Source of the DNA: Geomonas propionica
GTDB lineage: Bacteria; Desulfobacterota; Desulfuromonadia; Geobacterales; Geobacteraceae
DNA length: 64,000 bases
Assembly: GCF_016458235.1 (NCBI RefSeq)
Contig: NZ_JAEMHK010000012.1
Coordinates: forward strand, 62,001 to 126,000
Reading direction: 5' to 3'
The position numbers were made by a program, and so were the translations under genes. The notes under the pieces were generated by a model, which was not told where the DNA came from, did no database searches, and saw only the letters and a program-made list of their open reading frames with translations. The first letter of the stretch is position 1, and every line of letters starts with the position of its first letter. Positions 53,801 to 61,216 of the stretch are shown piece after piece.

Positions 53801-56800
53801 CATGGTGCCCGGCACGGGGTTCGCGGGGGAGTTGACCAGCATCCCGCCTTGCAGGGGGCTCACGCCGGCACCGGCGTCCGCGACCGGCTTGCCGTTCAAG
53901 GTGGTGCTGTTCGCGACGTAGGAGGTGTTGGCCGGGATCTGGTCGCGCAGCGTGACACCGGTCGCGTTCTCGGTGCCGTCGTTTTTCACGGTGATGGTGT
54001 AGCGCAGTGTGTCACCCGCCGTGACCGTGGCGCTCCCGGAGGTGACGTCCCGCACCGTCTTCTGGAGCAGGAACCTCGGGGCCGACGCGATCACGGTCCG
54101 GGTCGGATCGGCCGTTCCCGGCAGAGAGGGATCGTCGCTCAACTGCGACGGCAACAGGGGTGAGGCGATCCGCGCCTGGTTGGCTACCAGGGAGCCGCTG
54201 TCGATCACCTGCGCGAGCGTTGCCTGGAACTCGACCACCAGCGAGTCGCCCGCCTGCCCCTGCGGCGCCACGCTCAGGTTGCCGATGCTTACCACGCCGG
54301 TCCCCTTGGTGCCGCCGTTAGCCGAGGTGGCGGCGGCGTTCGCACCCGCAGGCACGCTCAGAAGCTTCAGGGTCCCCGGCGCGAACATGGCCACCGCGTT
54401 CAGCTTGTCCAGTTCATCGGTCAGGGTGAAGTTCGCCGCACCCAGTGCGCCCACGTTGCGGATGGTGAGGGTGTACTTCAGGGTGTCGCCCGGCTTCGCG
54501 TTGGCGCCGGACTGCCCGGTGGTCACGTTTTGCACGGTCTTCGCGAAGCTCAGAAGCGGCGCCTGGGTGGTCACGGTGAAGGCGTCCTGGATGTCCAACA
54601 CGCCGGGGGTGCCGTTGGTGAGCGCGCCGGTCGTGGTCTGTATGTCCGCCGCCGCGGTGACCGCCGGGTCGGCGCTCAGCCACCTGGTGGCGCCCGCGAC
54701 GTTGGTGAGGGTGATGCCACCGGCCGTGTAGGGGTCGAGCGAGGCACTGTAATTTACCAGCAGGCGCTCGCCGGGGGCGATCGCGGCCGCTGCCGATTTC
54801 ATGGTGACGGTCATGGTGCAGGCGGGGGCGGGCGCGAAGCTCACGGTGAAGTCGGTGCCATTCGCCAGGCTGGGCGACACGGCGGTGACCCCGTCGGCCT
54901 GGTAGATGCGCGCGGTGACGTTGGTGGGCGCGGAGCCGCACATGCTTCCCGGCGCAGGGGTGGTCACGTTGGGGAGGATGTCGGTGAGGGCCGCCTGCCA
55001 CGCGGTGCTGCCGCCGGTATTCTGGACGTTCAGGGTGAAGACGCCCGGGGCGAGCGCGCTGATGGTCGCCGGCCCGCTCTTCTGCACGGTCAGCGCGGGG
55101 CCGACGATGGTGATGGCGGCGCTGGCGCCCGGCGCACCGTTGGCCTGGGTGGCGGGGGTGTTGTTCACCCCGTTGTATGTGTAGGTCGCGGTGTTCTGGA
55201 ACTGCTTGCCCAGGGTGTTGGCAACCGAGTTGGTGAGCACCACCGTGACGTTCACCACGGCCTGCTGCCCGGGCGGGATGTCGATGCCGCTGCCGCTGTC
55301 CTGGATCACCAGGTTGGTGGCGGCTCCTGTGTTGACCGGCGTGAAGGCCGGGCCGGAGACCCGCTGGGCGCTGAGGAAGCGGAGGTCCACGCCGGTGAGC
55401 GAAGAGCGGAGGTCGTCCAGGATGCGCACGTCGTACATGGCCGTTGGCTGCGGCACGGCGGGAACGGTGATGGTGTAGCTGAAGGGGCGGCCAATGGCGG
55501 CCGTGGTCACCTGGGCCTGCTTCGAGAGCGCCGTGGCCGCCGCGGTGGTGAGCTGCACCGTGGCCGCGGTGGTCGGTCCGTAGAGCTGCCGGTTGGCAAG
55601 GACGCTCGCCGTCGGGACGTCCTGGCTGTCGAAGGAGTAGTAGGCGCTCACCTGCGCCTGGTTGTTCAGGGTCACCCCCGCCCCCAGCCCCGCGTCCCCC
55701 TTCACCTGGTAGGTCACCTGCAGGGTCTGGCCCGGCGCGACGGCGTAGAGACCGGCGGAACCGGCGACGTCGAAGTTCCAGGCGGCGACGCCGGTGGCCG
55801 CGCTGTAGGTCGGCGCGAGCGTGGGGAGGGTCGCGCTGGTCGCGCCGGTGCTGCTGTCGATTAAGGTGACGCCGGTGGTGGTGACGCCCCCCTGACGCAG
55901 ACCTACCGGCAGCGTGTCGCTAAGGACCGGGTTGTAGGCGGGCGAGGTGCCGCTGTTGGCCATTTTGACCGTGTAGGTGATCGCCTCGCCGGCGCTGATC
56001 ACGGTGCCGCCGCTTGCCGTCGCGGCACTTTTCGACACGTTCAGAAGCGGCTGCCAGACGTTGAGGGTCGCGCCGGAGTTCTTGGGCGTCGCCGCCACGC
56101 CGTTGATGGCGTAGTTGAGCGTGGCGCTGTTGACGAGCTGCTGCGCCGTCGGCGACTGCGCCAGCGCGTTCTTCACCACGTGGGCGCGGTACTGGATGGT
56201 CAGGGTGTTGTTGCCGACATTGTTGTCGGCGGCGTTGGCCACGTTGCCCAGGTTCCAGGTGAGCGTCCCGGTGGCGCCGGGCGCGGGCTGGGAGGAGACC
56301 GTGTAGCTGAAGTCCCCCCCCGAGGCCGGGGCGATGCTCACCATGCCGTCGAAGGCGAGCCCCGCCGGCAGCTGGTCGGTGAGCACCACGTTTTGCGTGG
56401 TCCCTTCCCGCAGGGTGAGGGCTAAGTTGTAGACCACGGTGTCCCCCACGCGCAGGGTCGAGTCGGTGCCGCTTCCCGGAGCGGCGCTCCAGGAGTCGGA
56501 GACCACGGTCTTGGCCAGGGCGGTCGGGTCGAACGATGAGACGGTGGCGGAGACCGGGCCGGAGCAGTAGTTGTTGGGCGCGACGGCGTTGGGGCAGCCG
56601 GCGCCGGTGCGCTCGCCGGTGACCGAACCGGAGAGCGAGGTCCAGTCCACGTAGACGTTGTTGGTGATGGGCGCGCCGCTGGTTTCCAGCACGGTCACCA
56701 GGTAGCTCAGCACCAGGGTGCCGCCCGCCGGGATGTCCAGGCTCGCGTCGCCGTTCTGGCTCCCCCAGTCCACGGCGCCGTTAGCGAGCGCTGCGGGAGT

Positions 56801-59512
56801 GGTGATGAAGCCGCTGACCGCCACCCCGTTGATCAGCGCCGTGGCCGAGCCCGGTACCAGCGAGACGTTCGAGGGGAGGAAGTCCATGACATCGGCGTCG
56901 TAGGCCCGGGCGGCGCCGTCGTTGGTAACGGTGATGGTGTAGCGCAGCACATCGCCCGGCGCCGCCGCGGAGGACGCGGCCTTTCCCGCGGGGGAAGCGT
57001 AGCCTACCGCCTTGGCCGCGGTCAGGTGCGGTTCGACCACCGTCATGTTGGCCGTGGTCGCCGCGCCGCCGGCCGACTGGCTCAGGCTGTCGCCGTTCAG
57101 CTTGTTAAATGTATAGGAAGCGGTGTTGTTGAAGGCGAGGCCATTGCGGTTGACGCCGTTATTCTGCAGGGCCGCCGTCACCTGGATCACCGCCTGCCCC
57201 CCGGCCGGGATGTCGATGCCGGTGGCGAGGTCCTGCAGGATGACGTTGGTCGCCGTGCCGGTGTTGGTCAGGTTCCAGTTACCGCCGGAGATGACCTCCG
57301 CGTTGACAAAGCTCATGCCGGCGGCGGAGAGACCCAGGTTGTCCAGTATCCTCACGTCGTAAAGGGGAACGTCGGCCGGGGTGGCGGGGACCTTGATCTG
57401 GTAGCTGAACTGCTGGCCGATGGTCGCCGTGGCCGGCGATGGGTTTGCCTTGGCAAGTGCTCCGGGGGCCTGGATGGTGACCCGCGTGGGATCCCCTCCC
57501 GAGCCGAGCAGCGCGGTGCCGTTCACGTAGGGGTCGTCGCTCGGGCCGGACCAGACCGTCGCCGGGGTGGTGGTACTGTCCACCCCCGTGACGTTCGCCT
57601 GGTTGGAGACCACCGTGCCGTTCACCAGGGTCGAGTCGAGCGTGGCGTCGAAGTCGATCTGGATCTGCGAGTTGGTAGCGGCGCCCCCGGGGAGGGTGAG
57701 GCCGGAAATGGTGATGGAGCCCGGGGTTCCGCCGCTTGGCTGGGTGACGCTTACCGAGCCCCCCGCCGGTGTGACGGTGACGTTGGAGATCGAGCGCAGC
57801 CCGGCCGGAAGGGTATCGGTGACGGTGACGCCGTTCAAGGGGGGCCAGGTAAAGTTCTGCAGGAGCAGGGTGTAGCGCAGCCGGTCGCCGGGGAAGGCCG
57901 CGGTGGCGGGAGTGTAGCCGGTGGTGAGGTCGCGCACGGTCTTTTGGAAATAGTAGCCGGCCAGCGCGGCGGTCACCGTATAGGCGTCCTGAAAGTCGAG
58001 GGTACCGGGGGTGCCGTCGGTGATGGTCCTGTCGTATTCGCGGCGCCCGGCATAGCTGCTTTTTGCGCTGAACCACCTGGTGGCGCCCGCGATGTTGGTG
58101 AGGGTTGCGCCGGAGGCGACGCCGGTGCTGTCGACCTGGGCCAGGTAGGTGACGATCAGGCGCTGAGTGGGGGCGATCTTCGCGGCATCGAGCAGGGTGA
58201 GGGTGAGAAGCCCCGGCGTGCCGCTGCCGCCGCTCCAGGTGACAGTGAAGTCGGTGCCGTTTACCAGCGGCGCCGAGACCGGAGTGACGCCGTCGGAGGC
58301 GAAGACCTGGGCGGTAAGGGTACCCACGGGGGAGACGGTGCTCATCCCGGCCGGGATGCGGTCGGTGATGCTGGTGTTCCAGGCGTCGCTTCCCCCGGTG
58401 TTCTGGACGTTCAGCGTGTACTTTACCTGCGAATCCATGTTCACCGTCGCGGCCGAGCCGGTCTTGGTGAGGGTCAGGTTCGGTTCGACCACCGTCATCG
58501 GCGGCGTGGTGCCGGGCCAGGCCTGGAGGTCGACCATGCTCACCGAGTTGATCGGCTTGTTGAACCACATGTTGGCGGTGTTGGAGAACTGCGCCCCCGC
58601 CTGGTTCGCGCCGGCCGGGTTGTTGTCGAGGACGACGGTGACCTCGATCTCCAGATTTTTACCCGCCGGGAGCGAGGCCAGGTCCGGGTTGTATTCATAG
58701 GAGAAGACCAAGTGCTTGGTAGCGTCCGAGAGGATGCCGGGGTGGCTGGTGAGCCAACCGGCGCTGGCACCGAGGACCAGCGGCGCCCCCCCGTTCAGCG
58801 GCGTTTTGCTGCCGGTGGCAGGGTTTACCAGGTAGGCGACGTTGGTCACGTAGCTAATCGCGGCGCCCGTGGCGGTGAGGTCGTCCGGGATGACGACGTT
58901 GGCTACCGTGGCGTCGTCGCTGTTGGCCAGGTACTGGAAGGTGCCGCCGGCATCGAGTTTCCCCAGAAGCGGCACGCTGATCGTGTAGGTGAAGGGAACG
59001 CCGACGGCGGCGGTGGTCTGGGCCGGCGGGTTTTTCTTGCTCACCGCGTCGACCGGCACCATGAAGGCCTGGCAGGCGGGGCTGATGTTGTTGTACCCGC
59101 CGGGAGCCCAGTAGATCCAGAAGTCGGACTGCGTCGGGTCGTTGCACGACATGTTGCCGTAGTAAAAGACGTTCAGAAACGCTATGTAGTAGGACTGCTG
59201 CTGCGGGAAGTTGAAGTTTATGTTGGTGATCGGGAACCCGCCGACGGAGTCGGGGAAGTTCTTTATGGTGCAGTTCGTGTCGATGCCGAAGGTGGAAGCC
59301 GATTTGACCGCCGCGAACGTGGCCGGATTGTAGCCGTCGACCACCCCCCCGAACTCGGAGCAGAAGATCCCGGCCGCCCGCGCTGTAGTTCCCCATCCAA
59401 GCAGCATGAGTAAAAGTGCGGCGGTCGCGGCCAGGCGCAGAATGGACGAAGCGGCGCCCGTCCTGGTAGCAACCACCGATAACATCAGCTTTGTCTGTGT
59501 AAGAATTCTCAC
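50876..59512 (-). CDS. Giant DUF11-repeat surface protein (2,878 aa)
   Basis: Starts at GTG 59,512 with GAGGG upstream. A long signal peptide ends near TTARAAG. About fourteen DUF11-like modules follow (to about residue 2260, plus one at 2570-2620), with signatures such as PGDVLRYTITVTNDGAARAYDA, AGDTLRYTITVKNDGTENA and TDAIPANTTYVAES. Two SdrD-B/Cna-like modules lie at about 2280-2370 (GSVWQDANHDNALDSGE) and 2690-2760 (GKVFDDANANGYPDQGE). The last 120 residues form a helix-rich, OmpA-like end. No LPXTG or autotransporter barrel is present, so secretion or anchoring probably depends on the next gene's barrel. Extended modular proteins of this kind usually act as adhesins. Confidence 0.9.
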   Translation of the reverse strand: MRILTQTKLMLSVVATRTGAASSILRLAATAALLLMLLGWGTTARAAGIFCSEFGGVVDGYNPATFAAVKSASTFGIDTNCTIKNFPDSVGGFPITNINFNFPQQQSYYIAFLNVFYYGNMSCNDPTQSDFWIYWAPGGYNNISPACQAFMVPVDAVSKKNPPAQTTAAVGVPFTYTISVPLLGKLDAGGTFQYLANSDDATVANVVIPDDLTATGAAISYVTNVAYLVNPATGSKTPLNGGAPLVLGASAGWLTSHPGILSDATKHLVFSYEYNPDLASLPAGKNLEIEVTVVLDNNPAGANQAGAQFSNTANMWFNKPINSVSMVDLQAWPGTTPPMTVVEPNLTLTKTGSAATVNMDSQVKYTLNVQNTGGSDAWNTSITDRIPAGMSTVSPVGTLTAQVFASDGVTPVSAPLVNGTDFTVTWSGGSGTPGLLTLTLLDAAKIAPTQRLIVTYLAQVDSTGVASGATLTNIAGATRWFSAKSSYAGRREYDRTITDGTPGTLDFQDAYTVTAALAGYYFQKTVRDLTTGYTPATAAFPGDRLRYTLLLQNFTWPPLNGVTVTDTLPAGLRSISNVTVTPAGGSVSVTQPSGGTPGSITISGLTLPGGAATNSQIQIDFDATLDSTLVNGTVVSNQANVTGVDSTTTPATVWSGPSDDPYVNGTALLGSGGDPTRVTIQAPGALAKANPSPATATIGQQFSYQIKVPATPADVPLYDVRILDNLGLSAAGMSFVNAEVISGGNWNLTNTGTATNVILQDLATGIDIPAGGQAVIQVTAALQNNGVNRNGLAFNNTASYTFNKLNGDSLSQSAGGAATTANMTVVEPHLTAAKAVGYASPAGKAASSAAAPGDVLRYTITVTNDGAARAYDADVMDFLPSNVSLVPGSATALINGVAVSGFITTPAALANGAVDWGSQNGDASLDIPAGGTLVLSYLVTVLETSGAPITNNVYVDWTSLSGSVTGERTGAGCPNAVAPNNYCSGPVSATVSSFDPTALAKTVVSDSWSAAPGSGTDSTLRVGDTVVYNLALTLREGTTQNVVLTDQLPAGLAFDGMVSIAPASGGDFSYTVSSQPAPGATGTLTWNLGNVANAADNNVGNNTLTIQYRAHVVKNALAQSPTAQQLVNSATLNYAINGVAATPKNSGATLNVWQPLLNVSKSAATASGGTVISAGEAITYTVKMANSGTSPAYNPVLSDTLPVGLRQGGVTTTGVTLIDSSTGATSATLPTLAPTYSAATGVAAWNFDVAGSAGLYAVAPGQTLQVTYQVKGDAGLGAGVTLNNQAQVSAYYSFDSQDVPTASVLANRQLYGPTTAATVQLTTAAATALSKQAQVTTAAIGRPFSYTITVPAVPQPTAMYDVRILDDLRSSLTGVDLRFLSAQRVSGPAFTPVNTGAATNLVIQDSGSGIDIPPGQQAVVNVTVVLTNSVANTLGKQFQNTATYTYNGVNNTPATQANGAPGASAAITIVGPALTVQKSGPATISALAPGVFTLNVQNTGGSTAWQAALTDILPNVTTPAPGSMCGSAPTNVTARIYQADGVTAVSPSLANGTDFTVSFAPAPACTMTVTMKSAAAAIAPGERLLVNYSASLDPYTAGGITLTNVAGATRWLSADPAVTAAADIQTTTGALTNGTPGVLDIQDAFTVTTQAPLLSFAKTVQNVTTGQSGANAKPGDTLKYTLTIRNVGALGAANFTLTDELDKLNAVAMFAPGTLKLLSVPAGANAAATSANGGTKGTGVVSIGNLSVAPQGQAGDSLVVEFQATLAQVIDSGSLVANQARIASPLLPSQLSDDPSLPGTADPTRTVIASAPRFLLQKTVRDVTSGSATVTAGDTLRYTITVKNDGTENATGVTLRDQIPANTSYVANSTTLNGKPVADAGAGVSPLQGGMLVNSPANPVPGTMPAAAGTASNAATITFEVRISKSVVAGTLISNQGVLAGTGAASGPFPEEASDDPATPVPNDPTTVVVGNLPLVYALKTVQLAGDANGNGLVDPGDALQYTITMTNSGATPATGVLLTDAIPANTTYVAESVRLNGAAISDPGPGVCPLTNGIGVVSQGVNPPAPPASAGTLAAGGTGVVTFRVQVNPGVASGTVISNQGSVATAQLPLLATDSDGNPTNGYQPTVIAVGNAQKLTVTKSAVVLGGGAAVAGSVLEYTVRATNVGQVPATGVVLTDDLTPLLPQGSYVAGSAVMNGSSNGVSFAAPVISANYGASYGALAPGASVVLRFEVKLNPTVASGSVVTNTAQASWDTPTQVASAGTSVTVGGMPGSASLAGSVWQDANHDNALDSGEIASAGWAVELYQDGRVVGTVNSAADGSYRFSGVTPNAGTPIKYELRFRAPGAGATTALLGWCSSSFSNGMQRISDIVAGGGSLLQDLNLPLTPNGVVYNSIVRTPVPGATLAMVQAGSRTPVSGSCFNDPVQQGQVTTASGLYKFDLNFSDPSCPSGGEYLIQVTPPSSGYMAGVSKLVPPMSSDSTASFAVPSCPGSAADAVPATAGYCEAQASDLAPGASVVPGAATAYYLRLTLDNLQPGYSQIYNNHIAVDPTLNTAIAISKTAALTNVSRGALVPYTITLNNTLGVTLRNLSVVDTFPPGFKYVAGSARLDGQKVEPVQNRRQMTWSVAQLTSSTSHSITFLMIVSSGVSEGEYVNRAQVLDNITDSVASGVASATVRVIPDADLDCTDVIGKVFDDANANGYPDQGEKGLAGVRAVTARGLVATTDEFGRFHITCAVVPDEDRGSNFILKLDERTLPTGYRVTSENPQVERATRGKMLRFNFGAAIHHVVSLDVADGAFEPKGTKLRRQWQPRVDLLLKELRKAPAVLRLSYLAEVESKGLVEERLKALKKEISGTWGDGYPLTVETEIFWRRGAPP

Positions 59513-59578
59513 TTCGGCCCTCGACGAAATCGCGCAACTTTGGTTCGGCCTCTAAGGATTCCGGCCTGCATGCACCAT

Positions 59579-59626
59579 AAAAAAAACCCGCGCCACAACC
59601 GGTGCTTCGGCTGATGACGCGGGTTT
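59579..59626 (-). terminator. Terminator between the 53-codon ORF and the DUF11 gene
   Basis: On the minus strand the stem AAACCCGCG / CGCGGGTTT is followed by eight T. It lies 67 bp before the DUF11 start codon, so transcripts entering from the riboswitches must read through it. Confidence 0.85.
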
Positions 59627-59699
59627 CACTTGCCCCGTAGGGATGAGACTTACCGCTGCTAGATTTTTGCTGTTCGTAGGTCCGGCCTGCGTGGCCGGG

Positions 59700-59861
59700 T
59701 CACTTCATTCTTTCATTTCTGACCGCGTCACAAACGCGGTAGTCCGCGATGTTGACGGTAACCTGCAGGTGCGGAGCGGAAAGCAGCCCTATCTCCTTCA
59801 TACACTGGGTCAGCTTTCGCTTCCACTCCGGGTCAAGGCTCGGTTTCGTCATCTTTTCCAT
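59700..59861 (-). CDS. Small ORF (53 aa) directly downstream of the riboswitches
   Basis: MEKMTKPSLDPEWKRKLTQC... ending CDAVRNERMK. It is soluble and basic with two cysteines. GAGG lies six bases before ATG 59,861; an in-frame ATG at 59,873 is an alternative. It is the first reading frame after terminator A of the tandem riboswitch and before the next terminator, so it is the immediate target of the switch. No family recognised; the role could be a small regulator or a leader peptide whose translation affects the following terminator. Confidence 0.6.
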   Translation of the reverse strand: MEKMTKPSLDPEWKRKLTQCMKEIGLLSAPHLQVTVNIADYRVCDAVRNERMK

Positions 59862-59894
59862 GGCATGCCTCATGTACCTCTGATCTTAGGTAAT

Positions 59895-59936
59895 AAAAAA
59901 GGAGCGCTCCATCTTCCGAAGATGAGAGCGCTCCTT
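59895..59936 (-). terminator. Terminator of proximal c-di-GMP riboswitch A
   Basis: The stem AAGGAGCGCTC... / ...GAGCGCTCCTT with an inner ATCTTC/GAAGAT is followed on the minus strand by a T tract. It forms the expression platform of riboswitch A. Confidence 0.88.
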
Positions 59937-59970
59937 GAGTCGGTGTTTGCCGGATGCCAAGATGCTAACC

Positions 59971-60054
59971 CATCTCTTCGGCAACCCGGCTATCCTTTAC
60001 AGGACCCGTGGCTTTGCGTCACCAGATCACTCTGGTTTTGCCCGTTCGGAGAAC
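59971..60054 (-). promoter_or_regulatory. c-di-GMP-I (GEMM-I) riboswitch A, proximal
   Basis: On the minus strand the order of motifs matches the GEMM-I consensus: CGAACGGGCAAAACC, hairpin AGAGTGATCT, GGTGACGCAAAGCCACGGG, hairpin TCCTGTAAAGGA, then TAGCCGGGTTGCCGA. The position equal to G20 of the Vibrio Vc2 aptamer appears to be G, which fits c-di-GMP rather than cGAMP; an extra A in the following A-run makes that alignment slightly uncertain. Its 3' side can also pair with the segment at 59,949-59,965 (GCCGG...CCGGC with AAGA...TCTT), an alternative hairpin upstream of the terminator. Confidence 0.92.
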
Positions 60055-60100
60055 GTATTCGGTTTTTTTTAAGCCATGCAGCCGCGGTCGCCGTGCCAAT

Positions 60101-60139
60101 AAAAAAAGGCGCTCTCATCTGCCAAAGATGAGAGCGCCT
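60101..60139 (-). terminator. Terminator of distal c-di-GMP riboswitch B
   Basis: A perfect 14-bp stem (AGGCGCTCTCATCT / AGATGAGAGCGCCT) is followed on the minus strand by seven T. It is similar in position and sequence to terminator A. Confidence 0.9.
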
Positions 60140-60177
60140 CTTGTTCGGTAAATAGCCGGATGCCAAGATGCTAACCC

Positions 60178-60262
60178 ATCTCTTCGGCAACTCGGCTATC
60201 CTTATTCAGGACCCGTGGCTTTGCGTCACCAGATCACTCTGGTTTTGCCCGTTCGGAGAACT
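60178..60262 (-). promoter_or_regulatory. c-di-GMP-I (GEMM-I) riboswitch B, distal
   Basis: Almost identical to riboswitch A: CGAACGGGCAAAACC, AGAGTGATCT, GGTGACGCAAAGCCACGGG, TCCTGAATAAGGA, TAGCCGAGTTGCCGA. Together with its terminator it forms a unit of about 165 bp duplicated at 206-bp spacing. Two aptamers with two terminators in series act as a two-input gate or as a steeper switch. Confidence 0.92.
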
Positions 60263-60289
60263 TCTTAATCTGTTGTAATTGACGGCCAC

Positions 60290-60318
60290 CTTTTAGCAGA
60301 TGGCTTAACGCATTGCAA
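60290..60318 (-). promoter_or_regulatory. Probable promoter of the tandem riboswitch transcript
   Basis: On the minus strand TTGCAA (60,318-60,313), a 17-bp spacer and TAAAAG (60,295-60,290) lie about 28 bp before riboswitch B. The -10 matches the consensus at four of six positions. Confidence 0.5.
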
Positions 60319-60433
60319 CAATTTTTTCATGCAATCGTAACTGAAACCATTTTTTTCAGTACAAAGACCGGCGCCGACCGTTCAACAATCCCACCGCACG
60401 AGAGTGCCGCCACTACAAAAATGCTGCATTATC

Positions 60434-60850
60434 TCATGCTATTCCGCTCCCCATACCGGAGATTGAGAGTTCCCCCACGAAAGCCCCCAGCTTCGCATCG
60501 CACTGGCGGATGTGACGTTCGACCCACTGGTCCAGGATGAGCAACCTGTCGATGCTCAGGCTGCTTGCGTTTCCGGGTTTGCAAACGTCAATCATCCTCT
60601 CCCTGAAAAGCTCATGTTCATCCCTGTGGGCAAGAAAATCCGGGTAGCACGTCTCCATCATCAGCACCTGCTCGTAGTCGAAACACTGGGACATGTACAC
60701 CAGAATCTCGTCGAGTAGGTAACTTTCAGGGGGCATCCCGGCCACGAAGCAGTTATAGGCTTCGTTTATCTTCTTGACCACGTACTTGTGACACTGGTCG
60801 ACGTCTTCAATACCGGTCACCAGGTCCGATGTCCATCTAGTGGTAAACAT
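60434..60850 (-). CDS. Hemerythrin-like protein with a His-to-Cys change
   Basis: A 138-residue four-helix bacteriohemerythrin: TSDLVTGIEDVDQCHKYVV (first His), MSQCFDYEQVLMMETCYPDFLAHRDEHELF (helix pair with HxxxH), and LDQWVERHIRQCDAKLGAF (HIxxxD). In the usual motif HFxxEE the first residue is an iron-ligand His; here it is Cys (QCFDYEQ). The other expected ligands (His, Glu, His, His, His, Asp) are present. ATG 60,850 has GGAGGG upstream; a start at 60,931 would overlap the riboswitch leader. It is preceded by a GEMM-I riboswitch and terminator, so it should be under second-messenger control. Hemerythrins bind O2 or NO. Confidence 0.88.
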   Translation of the reverse strand: MFTTRWTSDLVTGIEDVDQCHKYVVKKINEAYNCFVAGMPPESYLLDEILVYMSQCFDYEQVLMMETCYPDFLAHRDEHELFRERMIDVCKPGNASSLSIDRLLILDQWVERHIRQCDAKLGAFVGELSISGMGSGIA

Positions 60851-60958
60851 AGGCCCTCCGATGGCATTATGCCAATCATCCGGAACGTTCACGCTGGATA
60901 TCTCCGTCTTTTCGAAACCCGCCCCTGCCACTCAGGTCTTTTCTGCGCCCTTTAAACG

Positions 60959-61008
60959 CAAAAAAGCCGGGGCCTCGATATCTGGAGTGATATTTCGGCG
61001 ACCCGGCT
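60959..61008 (-). terminator. Terminator/expression platform of riboswitch C
   Basis: On the minus strand AGCCGGGTCGCCGAAATATC pairs with GATATCGAGGCCCCGGCT, followed by six T. The 5' arm is the 3' end of the aptamer, so aptamer folding should block the terminator (ON switch). Confidence 0.85.
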
Positions 61009-61073
61009 GTCTCGGTGAGACCCTGTAGGCTTTCCGTCCCATCCTCGCGGATGGTTTAGTATTTTCGTGTATC
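60989..61073 (-). promoter_or_regulatory. GEMM-I riboswitch C, cGAMP-type variant
   Basis: The minus strand reads AATACTAAACC, hairpin CATCCGCGAGGATG, GGACGGAAAGCC, TACAGGGTCTC/GAGAC, then AGCCGGGTCGCCGAAATATC. This is the GEMM-I core, but with CTAAACC in place of GGGCAAACC and GACGGAAAGCC in place of GACGCAAAGCC. The position corresponding to Vc2 G20 is A, the change reported for Geobacter riboswitches that prefer 3',3'-cGAMP. It lies upstream of the hemerythrin gene. Confidence 0.85.
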
Positions 61074-61093
61074 GGTTCTTGCTATTGCGGCGC

Positions 61094-61122
61094 AACATAC
61101 CGCACGAAGGAATCCATGTCAA
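61094..61122 (-). promoter_or_regulatory. Promoter of the hemerythrin transcript
   Basis: On the minus strand TTGACA (61,122-61,117), 17-bp spacer, TATGTT (61,099-61,094), placing the start of transcription near 61,087, about 14 bp before aptamer C. Confidence 0.8.
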
Positions 61123-61216
61123 CGAGTTTCAATGTGTTCGCCCTAAACTTGCTGTCTGGACAACACTTTCCGGCACCTGACCCAGGCACTTCGCTGGCAT
61201 TTTTGGTGCGGCATCT

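Noticed and set aside
57026-59413. A 795-codon plus-strand reading frame opposite the DUF11 gene
   Set aside because: It is a mirror of the GC-rich DUF11 repeats: low-complexity Gly/Arg/Asp/Val composition, no motifs, no ribosome site. The same applies to the long antisense frames at 4,384-6,732, 39,829-41,421 and 47,420-50,203.
59643-60131. A 162-codon plus-strand frame across the riboswitch region
   Set aside because: It is antisense to two aptamers, two terminators and the 53-codon ORF.
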